A stretch of DNA of 64,000 bases from the NCBI GenBank assembly GCA_035946735.1, contig DASYYZ010000224.1:1-64000 (forward strand), read 5' to 3'. Below are positions 50,088 through 59,101 of the stretch, one piece after another (position 1 is the stretch's first letter; every line of letters starts with the position of its first letter). The stretch comes from Gp13-AA77 sp035946735 (GTDB lineage Bacteria > Acidobacteriota > Terriglobia > UBA7540). The position numbers and the translations under genes were made by a program. The notes under the pieces are model-generated. The model was not told the origin of the DNA. It made no database searches and was given only the letters and a program-made list of their open reading frames with translations.

Positions 50088-52259
50088 TTACGGTTCCGGT
50101 TCCACTTTGGCGCCCTTGCCGCGGGCGAGACGAAGCTTCAAATCGTCGAGCTTCCTTTGTAGGCTGGCAGCTTCGTTCGCATCGAAGTCGCTGTTGACAG
50201 CCTGCGGCCACTCTTTGAGCGCGTGTTGCCACTCCTGCTCTGCTGCCTGTGGATTGCCCAAGGCGAGATGAAGATTGCCCAGGTGTTCGAGGATCGTGGG
50301 GTCGTCGCTTATGAGGCGCGCGGCCCTCTCAAGCGGTGATTCGGCCAGGTCCGGCCGATGCATCTTCAGGTAAGCCCATCCGAGGCTGTCCAGGTAGGCG
50401 CCGTTATTGGGATCGGCCTGCAGCGCCCGCTGAATGTATTTAACCGACTCGTCCAGCCGCACTCCGCGATCGGCCAGCATGTAGCCCAGGTAGTTGGACG
50501 CCGGACCATTGAGCGGATCGCCGGCCAGCACCTTTTTAAACTCTGTCTCCGCCACATCGTAGCGCTTCTGGCGTTCATAAATCGAGCCCAGGATGAAGTG
50601 CGCGTTCTCCTGATCGTCGGGCTTCACACTGAGGCTCAAGCCCTTCCGGGCCGCTGCTTCCGCGTCATCGTAGCGCTTTGCCTCAGAGTCCACCTGCGCG
50701 ATCGTGAGCTCCAGCTCAACGTCCGAGGCGTCGCCGCTCCTCAGGGCGTTCAGGGCCGCGAGCCCCTCATCCGTTTTGCCCTGCTCGCCGAGCAGCGTCG
50801 CTCGCAGGATGGCCAGTTGCCGGTCTTTGGGATACTTGGCCACCGCCGCGTCCGCTTCCGTCATGGCCTTGGCCGGCTGGCGGCTTACCCGCAATGTGTC
50901 AATCACCAGCGCTTCACCGTGGGCAGCCTGTGTGGGTCCAAGGTCGGCGACCTGCCGGAAAGCTGCAAGCGCCTGATCATATTTTTCCTGGTTGCGGTAG
51001 ATCATGCCGAGCCGCTCGAGGAACGCCGCCCGATTGCTGGCTTCGCCCACCGTGTAGTGATTGTCGGCTTTTTCCGATTGCTTAAGCAGGCTCTGGAGCA
51101 GAGCAACGGCCTTGTCCGCGTTGCCGGAGGTTTCTTCGAGCAGCACCTGCTCGTAGGTTACTTCGGCATTGTCGGGCAGCAAGCCCTTGGCTTTGGTCAA
51201 TTCTTCGCGCGACTCGTCGAACTTGCCTTCGATGCGATCGAGGTGGCCGAGCCTCAACCAGCCCGCGCCGTCATTCGGATCGGTACGCAGGATTCGCTGG
51301 AGCTCGCTGCGCGCGTCGGCGGTCTTGCCGGCTGCCATTAACGCCTCGGCGTGATACTGCCGAAGCTCCTGGTTGTCCGCATCCTGTTCCAGAGCGCGAC
51401 CATAGACCTCAACTGCCTTGTCGTAATCGCGATCCTGCATGTAGGCTTGCCCCAGCATCACAAGCGCCTGCGTATCCATCTCGTCAGCGGGAATCTTTTG
51501 TAGGGTTGCAATCGCCCCCGCATAGTCGCCTTGATCCGCGTAGAGCTGTCCTAAATAGCCGAGGGCCGCTTTGGAAGTAGGGTCGGCGCCCACCGCCTTT
51601 TTGAAGACCTCTTCGGCTTTCGAGTTCTGGTTAGTGAGCCGGTAGAGGCGTCCGAGCGCCACAAAGGAATCCGTATCGCTGGGATCGAGCCGAGTGACGG
51701 CCTCAAACTGCTCGATGGCCTTGCGAAGAGTAGCTTCGGAACTTGCGGAGGCCTCGTTTTCACCCAGGCTGTGCAGATAGATGCTGGCCAGCAGCCGGTG
51801 TGCGTCCACCTCATCGGGGTTGACCGCCAACACCGACTGGGCTTCCCGGATGGCGTCGCCCACCCGGCTGGTGCGGTAATAAAGCTCTGCCAGTTGAGTT
51901 TTGAGATAGAGCGAGCTCGGATCGGCCGCCATGGCCGCTTTGTATTCGTTCACCGCCTGGTCGATGAGATCGGACCGGTTCGTGATTCCCGCCATCTCTT
52001 CATAACGCCGCGCCAGCACGAAATGATAGTAGGAGGTAGAGTGGTCAGGCGCCGCCCCGGGTGTGGTCGCGGGGGTTGGGGTCGCAGCCTCTCCGGCAGC
52101 CGAATCTGAAGACTGCGCTGGCGCCGCCGGAGCGGGTTTGGGCGCTGTCTCGGGCTTATCCTGACTTGACTGGCCAGCCCAGCCGCATCCGGCCGACATT
52201 AGCAAGAATAAAAAAAGGCTGCTGCCAGCCCTGGTCTGATCACCGCTTCTTTTCATCAT
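50088..52259 (-). CDS. Large TPR-repeat protein, probable lipoprotein
   Basis: A 723-residue protein. A signal peptide (SLFLFLLMSAGC) ends in a Cys that could be lipidated. A low-complexity Ala/Pro/Gln linker is followed by more than fifteen tetratricopeptide repeats (e.g. TSKAALGYLGQLYADQGDYA) to the C-terminus. The DNA start is taken at the Met-Met preceding KRSGDQTRA. TPR proteins of this type organise protein complexes; the partner is unknown. It precedes ispE by 150 bases. Confidence 0.8.
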   Translation of the reverse strand: MMKRSGDQTRAGSSLFLFLLMSAGCGWAGQSSQDKPETAPKPAPAAPAQSSDSAAGEAATPTPATTPGAAPDHSTSYYHFVLARRYEEMAGITNRSDLIDQAVNEYKAAMAADPSSLYLKTQLAELYYRTSRVGDAIREAQSVLAVNPDEVDAHRLLASIYLHSLGENEASASSEATLRKAIEQFEAVTRLDPSDTDSFVALGRLYRLTNQNSKAEEVFKKAVGADPTSKAALGYLGQLYADQGDYAGAIATLQKIPADEMDTQALVMLGQAYMQDRDYDKAVEVYGRALEQDADNQELRQYHAEALMAAGKTADARSELQRILRTDPNDGAGWLRLGHLDRIEGKFDESREELTKAKGLLPDNAEVTYEQVLLEETSGNADKAVALLQSLLKQSEKADNHYTVGEASNRAAFLERLGMIYRNQEKYDQALAAFRQVADLGPTQAAHGEALVIDTLRVSRQPAKAMTEADAAVAKYPKDRQLAILRATLLGEQGKTDEGLAALNALRSGDASDVELELTIAQVDSEAKRYDDAEAAARKGLSLSVKPDDQENAHFILGSIYERQKRYDVAETEFKKVLAGDPLNGPASNYLGYMLADRGVRLDESVKYIQRALQADPNNGAYLDSLGWAYLKMHRPDLAESPLERAARLISDDPTILEHLGNLHLALGNPQAAEQEWQHALKEWPQAVNSDFDANEAASLQRKLDDLKLRLARGKGAKVEPEP

Positions 52260-52575
52260 TATTCCTATGCTCGCCCCTCGATCTTCTACCGGGATTATGG
52301 CATGCGCCCCGGAAGCTGTCAAAAGACGGGAGCGATCAAATTCGATATCACCGCGCCTATAACTCCCTCCACTCCTGGCCTCGCGTACGGCGCCAAATAT
52401 TCGTGCCTAAGCCAAGCGTACCTCAGTTTAGTTGATGGACCGCGCCGGAATAAAGTTGCAATCGATTGCCGCGCCTTCTGTGCCCGAGTTCTAGGCTTTG
52501 CCTGAATTGACCTCGGCGGCAAGGGAGAGCAACCCGACCTTTCAAGTGAAGCCTTGACGCTGAAAATGCCGCAAT

Positions 52576-52613
52576 GCGAGATTCCTCGTCGCCCTGCGGC
52601 GCCTCGGAATGAC
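52576..52613. repeat. Interspersed palindromic repeat, short copy 3
   Basis: GCGAGATTCCTCG followed by GCGCCTCGGAATGACC. It resembles part of the palindromes at 33297 and 37797. The 415-base region 52260-52674 holds this and nothing else I can name. Confidence 0.5.
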
Positions 52614-52674
52614 CGGCTGAGGGTCGGGACCGGTTCTTCTGCGACCTACTGGAATTTCAAGATGCAGCCAAGGC

Positions 52675-52896
52675 CTACTTTTTCTTCTCAGCCGCCCAAA
52701 GCTGCGTGGAGAGGGCGCGCCCACAGAACGGGCAATAGTTCAGGCCGAAGTAGTTGTAGCCGACCGAGCTCGGCGACTTCATAAAATACTCGCTGTCGAT
52801 TTCGTTGACGATGCGGCCGTCGTCAATGCGATTCTTGGGTCCAATGTACAAAGCCCCGCGATCGGCCGCTTCCCCCAAAGCATCACAGCAGTGCAT
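52675..52896 (-). CDS. Small Cys-rich hypothetical protein
   Basis: A 73-residue protein starting MHCCDALGEAADRGALYIG, with a CPFCGRA zinc-knuckle near residue 55. A Cys-Cys pair at the N-terminus could complete a metal site. It begins 20 bases after the phosphoesterase ends, on the same strand. The function is unknown. Confidence 0.6.
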   Translation of the reverse strand: MHCCDALGEAADRGALYIGPKNRIDDGRIVNEIDSEYFMKSPSSVGYNYFGLNYCPFCGRALSTQLWAAEKKK

Positions 52897-52916
52897 GCAG
52901 TCTCCTCAAGCTCTCC

Positions 52917-54251
52917 TCAAGCCTTCCGCACTAGTTCATACACCGTAATCTCCGGCGGAGCGCCCATTCGCATCGGGACGCCGATGGTTCCGATGCCGCG
53001 ATTCACGTACATCCTGCCGCCTGGCTTTTCGAACCAGCCTTCGATGTAAGGCGTCACGAGCCGGCTCGGGCACAGTGCCGGACTGATGAATTCGAGCGTC
53101 ACCTGGCCGCCGTGCGTGTGCCCGGCCAGGCTCAGCTCGATCCCCATTTCGGCCGCGCGATCAAACGTGTTGGGGTTGTGGCTCATGAGAACGTTCACGG
53201 TGTCGCGCCGCACAAGCGCGTCCACGCCCTCAAGGTATTCGCGCACGATTCCCTCGTAGCGTTCGCCGGCGGGGTGATGCGTCTGGTAATCGACGCCGAT
53301 CAGGTTGATCTCGTCGCCGCCGGCCCGAATGGCGGCATTTTCCTTGCGCAGGATGCGCGTACCCCGCGCCGCGAACAGCCGCGTAATGGAGCCGGTGACG
53401 TGGGCCCAGGCGTCATGATTCCCGAGGCACCCGAGGACGCCGTAGGGCGCGCGCAGGCCAGAGAGCGCGTCTACGGCGGCGTACTGGGTGGAACCGTCCC
53501 AGATCACGTAGTCGCCGGTGAGCAGAATCATGTCCGCCTTCAGCCGATTCGTGGTGTCCACAACCTGCCGGATCTCGCGCGCGGTCATGTAGGGCCCGAT
53601 GTGAATGTCGGAAAGCTGTGCGATGCGAAAGCCGTCGAAACCGCGCGGCAGGCGATCAAGCTCCACCCGGTGGTGCGTGGTCTGGAGATCGAGCCGTCCG
53701 AACACCAGGCCGTACAAGCCCCACGCGAACGGAACGGTTCCCGCAGCCACCGTGGCTCGCTCGAGAAAGCGCCGCCGCGACGACGCGATCCCACTCGACG
53801 CATCGGCCGGTCTGGAGAGTGCGGCGGCCGCGGCGGGCGCGCGCCAGGCCGATACCATTCTCCCGGCCAACCGGTACAGCCAACGGCCGAGCCGGAACAG
53901 ATACACCGGCAGGCGGAGGATCAAAATCAGCAAAAAGCCGATCACCGATCCGAACACCCAAACGTTGAAAGGCGCGTCCAGCAAGATGTCGCGCGCGGTT
54001 AATTGCGTGTGTGCGTGCGCACGCGTCAACCAGAACGGCACGAAGTTGTAAACCATGACGAAGGCGTAGAGCGCGAACGCTGCTGCTCCGGCGATCTTGC
54101 AAACGGCAGGCCGCGAAATCAGCCGGCGGCCGAGCGCCCGAATACGCCGAATCCAAAACACCTGGCTGGTGACCAGAAGCACGATCAGCAGACCCGGAAT
54201 GAGTATCTCTTCGATAAAGTAGGCGACATTTGAATGAGGAACGGGATGCAT
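52917..54251 (-). CDS. Membrane-anchored metallophosphoesterase
   Basis: A 444-residue protein with four N-terminal membrane segments (first: EEILIPGLLIVLLVTSQVF) and an extra-membrane calcineurin-like phosphoesterase domain. An Arg-Arg stretch (SSRRRFLERATVAAGTVPF) near residue 155 resembles a twin-arginine signal. Catalytic motifs are AQLSDIHIGP, LLTGDYV, LGNHDAW and SLAGHTHGGQ. ATG 54251 is used. Substrates of YkuE/YaeI-like enzymes include UDP-diacylglucosamine or lipids; here the substrate is unknown. Confidence 0.85.
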   Translation of the reverse strand: MHPVPHSNVAYFIEEILIPGLLIVLLVTSQVFWIRRIRALGRRLISRPAVCKIAGAAAFALYAFVMVYNFVPFWLTRAHAHTQLTARDILLDAPFNVWVFGSVIGFLLILILRLPVYLFRLGRWLYRLAGRMVSAWRAPAAAAALSRPADASSGIASSRRRFLERATVAAGTVPFAWGLYGLVFGRLDLQTTHHRVELDRLPRGFDGFRIAQLSDIHIGPYMTAREIRQVVDTTNRLKADMILLTGDYVIWDGSTQYAAVDALSGLRAPYGVLGCLGNHDAWAHVTGSITRLFAARGTRILRKENAAIRAGGDEINLIGVDYQTHHPAGERYEGIVREYLEGVDALVRRDTVNVLMSHNPNTFDRAAEMGIELSLAGHTHGGQVTLEFISPALCPSRLVTPYIEGWFEKPGGRMYVNRGIGTIGVPMRMGAPPEITVYELVRKA

Positions 54252-54290
54252 ATCTAATAGAATCGCCGTTCGGGCGCGGCGTTGCAAGGG

Positions 54291-54338
54291 TGCAGGCAAA
54301 GTAACATTCTTAACTGCAGGCAAAGTTACATCCTTAAA
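54291..54338 (+). repeat. 24-bp tandem repeat, possible IS end remnant
   Basis: Two 24-base copies (54291-54314 and 54315-54338), TGCAGGCAAAGTNACATNCT plus four more bases, differing at a few positions. It lies upstream of a degenerate IS110 transposase; some IS families have such terminal repeats, so it may be an IS end. This is inference. Confidence 0.6.
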
Positions 54339-54582
54339 TGTCCCTCAGGGCCTGCGGCCCGCTAAAGCTCATGAAAATCGCTCAGAATACAATAGCAACG
54401 GCTCAGAGCGGTGAGATCGAGTCAAGAATGGAGAAATTGAAGCCGTTTAAATGTCTGATCCGGAGCGTGCGTGATTGAGCGAATAAGTGGGCATCGTGGT
54501 CTTCCCTGTGGGAGCGGCGATAGCCTGTGACGCTGGTCAAGGTAACTTGCGGCACGCTCTCCGCTCCCGCCAGGAGGAGCGT

Positions 54583-54941
54583 ATGCCTTACAGGATAGCA
54601 GGATCGATGTCCATAAGAAGATGCTGGCAGTGGTTGTGTCAGACGTCGAAATGGACGGCGAGTACCTGTTTGAGGCGAAGACTGTTGGGCAGCAGCCCTG
54701 AACAACTGCGATCGCTGGCCGAATGGCTGTCGCAGCAGGACGCCACAACAGCTGTGCGCACCAACCAACCCTCGGGGCCGTTGCCCAACGGCAGTGTCGT
54801 CTCATCTGGAAGATTCTGCGCCAGGGAGTCCGTTACGAGGAACGAGGCCCGGCTGTCAGCACAGAGTCGAAGCAAAGGCGCGCTGCGAGAATGATCCGGG
54901 AACTCCGGAGCCTCGGCTCTCGAGTCGAAGCTGCGGCATGA
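54583..54941 (+). pseudogene. Decayed IS110-family transposase
   Basis: The reading frame is broken. AGGAGG precedes an ATG followed by codons for PYRIAG; after a one-base loss the frame continues IDVHKKMLAVVVSDVEMDGE and EYLFEAKTVGQQP, then a stop. Another frame gives EQLRSLAEWLSQQD. After a large internal deletion the C-terminal part of IS110/IS116 transposases appears (AQRQCRLIWKILRQGVRYEE, then RRAARMIRELRSLGS). The DED catalytic core is therefore mostly missing. It is a non-functional remnant marking an insertion site. Confidence 0.8.
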
Positions 54942-55354
54942 GCGCGGGGATTTTCGACCCTGGCTTGACGCGGGGTAGCCGCACCTGACGACAACAATTG
55001 ATAGTAGACGGGCGTGCCCTCGACGATTACCCGCGATCAACGGCGTAGCGTCGACCGGTGCACTTCAACTCACGGATTATCGGCGCTCGGAAGCTAGCAA
55101 CTGACAAGTTGTCCGGCGACTCGAGTTCTTCGAGTTTACCCCTGGCTGGATTCTTCTTGGGATTGGTCCGGCGGGCAGGCCGCGAACCTGTATTTCTGAT
55201 CACAGGGATTAGCGTCCCAGCATAGAGGGCCCCGTTCAACAAGCAGTGCGGCCTGTTGGATCGTCAGTACCCGTGGTGACTAGGCAGGACTCTAACGCCA
55301 CTGGACGTCCCGGAGATCACTTCCGGATCGCCGACCACTCGTCCGCGCCGTCGG

Positions 55355-55632
55355 GATGGAGCACGCGGATCGTGACTCCCCTTAGCCAGCAGCCCAACAG
55401 ATGCATCGTCGCGGGGTTCTTGATACACTTAAGCGCCGTGGACGATCGGAACGAAGGATCGAGCCAAGCACAAAGTGGCCACGCCGGTGAACTGGAAACA
55501 GGAGGTGAAGGTGTAATCATCCTGCCGGCGGTGTCAGACGAAGAGGCCAAACAGCAGTATCCGAGCGGCTGGACGGCGCCTCAACCCTATCTGCGGATCG
55601 TTCCCCAGCCGAAGCAGGTATCTTGCCAATGA
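55355..55632 (+). pseudogene. Degenerate peroxiredoxin C-terminal fragment
   Basis: In two frames the end of a 1-Cys-type (Prx6-like) peroxiredoxin can be read: AKHKVATPVNWKQE, then, after a frame shift, GVIILPAVSDEEAKQQYPSG and WTAPQPYLRIVPQPKQ. The upstream half is missing or too mutated to read. It lies between the IS remnant and the sulfur operon. The 54942-55354 stretch shows no gene I can name. Confidence 0.7.
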
Positions 55633-55643
55633 GGTAGCCCACT

Positions 55644-56876
55644 GTGGTAGGACGACTGAACGATGAAGTCTGGACTACGGGAGACCTGCTCGAACGGCTG
55701 GAACGCCGCGACAAGTTCTTCGTCCTCGATGTGCGCAATCGCGATGAGTTCGAGAGGTTTCGACTCGAAGGCCGCAGCCCGGTGCCCGCCGTCAACATTC
55801 CCTATTTCGAGATGCTCGAACTTGGCGCCAAAGACGAGATGTTGGACTCCGTCGTCGCATACGTCGAACGGGACCTTGCGGATGAGCTTCCCTCCGATCT
55901 GCCGATCCTTGCGGTTTGCGCTAAGGGTGACACCTCGGAGTTCGTTGCGCAAGGGCTGCGCCGCCTGGGTTACGCCAGCGCCAACCTAAAGGGTGGGATG
56001 AAGGCCTGGGGTGAGCACTATGCGAGACGGGCTCTGGTCGAAGGTCCCGATCTGGCAATTTACCAGGTGAGCCGGCCCGCGCGAGGGTGCCTGAGCTACG
56101 TGGTGGCAAGCGCGGGGAAGGCGATCGTGATCGATCCCTTGCGCCACCTCCATCCTTACCTGGACTGGGCCCGTGATACGGGCGTCACCATCGAAACGGT
56201 GATTGACACCCACGGCCATGCGGACCATATCAGCGGCGGACTTGCTCTCGCCGCCCAGACCGGCGCTTCCTACTTCCTGCATCCGTACGACGCCATTCAT
56301 CCCATGGACGTGCTGCCTGCGACCATTGCGTACGAATTCATTCGCGACAACCAGATGTTTCGGGTCGGACGGCACGAACTCAAGGCACTGCACATCCCTG
56401 GTCACACACTCGGTCTGGTTGCTCTTCAGCTCGACGACAAGGATCTGTTCACCGGCGACAGTATTTTCATTCGCTCCATCGCGCGGCCGGACCTCGGCGG
56501 AAAGACCGAGAGCTGGGCACCTCTGCACGGCCGGTCGCTGCGGAGGCTTCTCGCCCTCCCCGGTGGGATCACCGTGCTGCCTGGACACTTCAGCAGCCTT
56601 GTTGAGGCGGATGAGACGGGACGCTTCGCCGCATCCTTGGATGATCTGAAGAAGCGGAATGACGGCCTCGTCGTGCTCCAGCGGGAGAGCGAGGAAGGGT
56701 TTATTCGCTACCTGCTTGACAGCGTCCCCACATTCAGCCCCGAGTACATGGACATCAAGCGCGTCAATGCGGGATTGTTGGCGCCCGCGGAGGAATACGC
56801 CGCGGCGCTGGAGTTGGGAAAGAACGTCTGTGCTCTTTCGCAGGCATACGTGACTTCCGGAGGAGGAAGACAATGA
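55644..56876 (+). CDS. Rhodanese - metallo-beta-lactamase fusion (persulfide dioxygenase-like)
   Basis: A 410-residue protein. Residues 8-130 form a rhodanese domain with catalytic Cys in LAVCAKGDTSEF, VLDVRNRDEF and GYASANLKGGMKAW. Residues 145-360 form a glyoxalase-II/ETHE1-type metallo-beta-lactamase domain: THGHADHISGG, HIPGHTLG, LFTGDSIFIRS and LPGHFSS supply the metal ligands. Such pairs transfer and oxidise persulfide sulfur. Its stop overlaps the tusA-like start (ATGA), and a DsrE2-like gene follows, so a sulfur-trafficking role is inferred. It could also detoxify sulfide. Confidence 0.9.
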   Translation: MVGRLNDEVWTTGDLLERLERRDKFFVLDVRNRDEFERFRLEGRSPVPAVNIPYFEMLELGAKDEMLDSVVAYVERDLADELPSDLPILAVCAKGDTSEFVAQGLRRLGYASANLKGGMKAWGEHYARRALVEGPDLAIYQVSRPARGCLSYVVASAGKAIVIDPLRHLHPYLDWARDTGVTIETVIDTHGHADHISGGLALAAQTGASYFLHPYDAIHPMDVLPATIAYEFIRDNQMFRVGRHELKALHIPGHTLGLVALQLDDKDLFTGDSIFIRSIARPDLGGKTESWAPLHGRSLRRLLALPGGITVLPGHFSSLVEADETGRFAASLDDLKKRNDGLVVLQRESEEGFIRYLLDSVPTFSPEYMDIKRVNAGLLAPAEEYAAALELGKNVCALSQAYVTSGGGRQ

Positions 56877-57124
56877 GCCAGGTCTTTGACAAACTGCTCG
56901 ACGCGCGCGGCCTCAACTGCCCCATGCCTCTAGTCAACGCCCGGAAGGAGATTGGGAAGCTCGCCGTCGGCCAGGTGCTCAAGGTGGTGGCCACGGACCG
57001 GGGCTCGGTCGCGGACTTTCAGGGCTGGGCCAAGGTCGCGAAGAACCTGGACCTGGTCGGCCAGGAGACAGAATCCACAGACGGAACCGACCTATACGTT
57101 CACTATGTCAAGCGGACGGCGTAA
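56873..57124 (+). CDS. tusA: TusA-family sulfurtransferase
   Basis: An 83-residue TusA-like sulfur carrier. The conserved Cys lies in DARGLNCPMPLVNARKEIG. It receives persulfide sulfur from rhodaneses or DsrE proteins. Overlap with the rhodanese-MBL gene (56873-56876) shows coupled translation. It is followed by a DsrE2-like gene after 12 bases. In tRNA thiolation TusA acts with TusBCD, but the neighbours here suggest sulfur oxidation or detoxification. Confidence 0.92.
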   Translation: MSQVFDKLLDARGLNCPMPLVNARKEIGKLAVGQVLKVVATDRGSVADFQGWAKVAKNLDLVGQETESTDGTDLYVHYVKRTA

Positions 57125-57136
57125 GGAAGGAACAAT

Positions 57137-57718
57137 ATGGACGCCAGTGCCGAAGCAAGACTCGCCCCCGACCCGACGCGAATGCAAGTGCTCGAGGAAA
57201 GACTCCTGGACCTCGAGAAGCGGCTTGCGCAGGTAGAGGGGCAGGTGGCGGAAGACCGGGTCGCGCTCGTCGTCTTCTCAGGCGATCTGGACCGCGTCCT
57301 GGCGGCTTTCGTGATTGCCACTGGCGCCGCAGCCATGGGCCAGCAAGTGAGCATGTTCTTTACCTTTTGGGGGTTGAGCGTCCTCAAGAAGGATAGCCAG
57401 CTTGCTGGGAAGACCCTCTTTCAAAAAATGATGGCTCTTATGTCTCCGGCATCGAGCAAGGGCCTCCCCGTCTCGAAGATGAACTACTTCGGCGTAGGCG
57501 CGAAGATGCTGCGGTCCATGATGAAGGAGAAGAACGTCAGCTCGCTTGAGGAGATGATCTCCCTCGCGCGGGAACTGGGTGTGCGAGTGATTGCCTGCGA
57601 GATGTCTCGGGACGTGATGGGGATTAAGGAGTCGGAACTCGTCGATGGCGTGGAGTGCGGCGGAGTTGCCAGCTTCCTTGCCGATTCTTTGAAGTCACGG
57701 ACGAGCCTGTTCATCTGA
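57137..57718 (+). CDS. DsrE2-like (DsrE/DsrF family) sulfur-carrier protein
   Basis: A 193-residue protein of the DsrE2 group. A coiled-coil start (LEERLLDLEKRLAQVEGQV) precedes the DsrE fold (VALVVFSGDLDRVLAAFVIA). The hydrophobic segment AAAMGQQVSMFFTFWG is characteristic of DsrE2 proteins, and the conserved Cys is in VIACEMSRDVMGI. The TusA neighbour fits the rhd-tusA-dsrE2 set known from sulfur oxidisers. Membrane attachment via the hydrophobic segment is possible. Confidence 0.88.
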   Translation: MDASAEARLAPDPTRMQVLEERLLDLEKRLAQVEGQVAEDRVALVVFSGDLDRVLAAFVIATGAAAMGQQVSMFFTFWGLSVLKKDSQLAGKTLFQKMMALMSPASSKGLPVSKMNYFGVGAKMLRSMMKEKNVSSLEEMISLARELGVRVIACEMSRDVMGIKESELVDGVECGGVASFLADSLKSRTSLFI

Positions 57719-57844
57719 TGTGGCGTGAAGAGGAGGACGGACGCGGTCGTCCGCCCACACAGACGCAATGTCGCGCCTCAGCCACCTGAATCTCCTCCCG
57801 GCTGAGAAGTTCTCCGGCCACCGGCATTTCGAGTTTCGGCGACA

Positions 57845-58072
57845 ACGCCAGGCAGGTATCTTTTCACTTGCCTCGATCACCCGGCTGACGACGGCGATTT
57901 CATCGTGCCGATTCCGGGCACAAAACGCCGTGCCTACCTTGAAGAGAATGTCGACGCTGTGAATGTCAAACTCAGCGAGGAGGACTTTGCACGCTTGGAG
58001 GCTGCATTACGCCCTGAAGCGGTGTCCGGCCCCCGTTACAATGAAAAGCTTGGCGCCTGGGTTGATCGCTGA
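57845..58072 (+). pseudogene. Aldo/keto reductase C-terminal remnant
   Basis: From 57887 one frame reads DDGDFIVPIPGTKRRAYLEE, NVDAVNVKLSEEDFARLEAA and LRPEAVSGPRYNEKLG, then a stop at 58072. This is the C-terminal end of an aldo/keto reductase, including the cofactor-binding IPGTKR. The preceding part (57845-57886) fits only in another frame, and no start exists, so the gene is truncated. It lies between the DsrE2 gene and the cupin. Confidence 0.8.
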
Positions 58073-58159
58073 CTTGAGCAGCCCACGCGTTTCCTGCCGA
58101 TCTGCGTAAGCAGATAAACGGGGAGACAACGACTACGACGAAATAAAGGAGTTCAGGAA

Positions 58160-58555
58160 ATGGACATCAAGCGAATCGGCTCGCAGCCTTCGGCCCAGGG
58201 TCCGTCAGAATGGTTCACGGGCACGGTACGGATCGATCCGCTGTTTCAGGCGCCTGATCCGGCATTCGTTCAAGGCGCCAGCGTCACTTTTGAGCCGGGT
58301 TCGCGGACAGCGTGGCACACCCACCCGCTGGGCCAGATACTCATCGTGACAGGCGGTTGCGGCTGGGCACAGCGTTGGGGCGGGCCGATCGAGGAAATCC
58401 GGCCGGGTGACGTGGTCTGGTTCCCGCCGGGAGAGAAGCACTGGCATGGAGCGACGCCGACCACGGCCATGGCGCACATCGCCATTCAGGAAAAGCTCGA
58501 CGGTAAGGTTGTCGACTGGATGGAAAAGGTCAGCGACGAGCACTATTGCAAGTAA
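58160..58555 (+). CDS. Cupin-domain protein
   Basis: A 131-residue single-domain cupin. The first motif FEPGSRTAWHTHPLGQIL and the second WFPPGEKHWHGATP provide the metal-binding His/Glu set. It resembles the small carboxymuconolactone/mandelonitrile-lyase-like cupins. AAAGGAG precedes the ATG. The reaction is unknown. It follows an aldo/keto reductase remnant. Confidence 0.85.
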   Translation: MDIKRIGSQPSAQGPSEWFTGTVRIDPLFQAPDPAFVQGASVTFEPGSRTAWHTHPLGQILIVTGGCGWAQRWGGPIEEIRPGDVVWFPPGEKHWHGATPTTAMAHIAIQEKLDGKVVDWMEKVSDEHYCK

Positions 58556-58605
58556 GCCGGCGATCACTTCGTGACGGTGCACAATGAAGAAGTACCACCG
58601 TTCTC

Positions 58606-58658
58606 TGGAGCGCCGCTCTATGAGGGGCGAAAGACGCCGATCGCAGATCGGCGCTACA
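58606..58658 (-). repeat. Two-hairpin interspersed repeat, copy B
   Basis: Inverted copy of the element at 37279-37331. In the first hairpin two changes relative to copy A (G to A and C to T at paired positions 11 and 19) preserve the base pair; in the second one change breaks a pair. It lies between the cupin and split-barrel genes. Confidence 0.85.
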
Positions 58659-58719
58659 GCACCGGTTGTCGCTTTTGCGCAGGTTTCAAGAAGTTAAGAG
58701 TCAGAGGCGGGAGGTGCAC

Positions 58720-59082
58720 ATGCCAGCGCGGAACGATGCTCTAAAAGATCGCCTTTCACGACATCGCGAAATTAACATCACTGTGACCGGCAGAAAGTCA
58801 GGACGCGCCATCTCAATCCCGGTCTGGTTCGCATTGGAGGACGACAAGCTTTACCTCCTGCCGGTGGAGGGGTCGGATACACAATGGTACAAAAACGTGC
58901 TCAAAAACCCGGCGATTCGGATCGATGCGCGCGGCGCACAGGCTGAGTTTCAGGCCGTTCCTGTCACTGATGCCGCACGGATCTCGTCTGTGGTCGAGAA
59001 ATTCCGCGACAAGTACGGGGCGAACGACGTGAAGAAGTACTATTCAAAGTTCGACGTTGCCGTCCTCGCCCAGATGCACTGA
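58720..59082 (+). CDS. Split beta-barrel (flavin/F420-type nitroreductase-like) protein
   Basis: A 120-residue protein with ITVTGRKSGRAISIPVWFAL, YLLPVEGSDTQWYKNVLKNP and IRIDARGAQAEF. This pattern resembles deazaflavin/FMN-dependent split-barrel proteins (DUF2255- or Ddn-like). ATG 58720 is backed by GGGAGG. The substrate is unknown. Assignment to F420 versus FMN is uncertain. Confidence 0.7.
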   Translation: MPARNDALKDRLSRHREINITVTGRKSGRAISIPVWFALEDDKLYLLPVEGSDTQWYKNVLKNPAIRIDARGAQAEFQAVPVTDAARISSVVEKFRDKYGANDVKKYYSKFDVAVLAQMH

Positions 59083-59101
59083 TGGTGCGACATCACAGAA
59101 A

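Noticed and set aside
55027..55242. 71-codon minus-strand ORF
   Set aside because: No recognisable content and it lies in a decayed region; kept out for lack of support.
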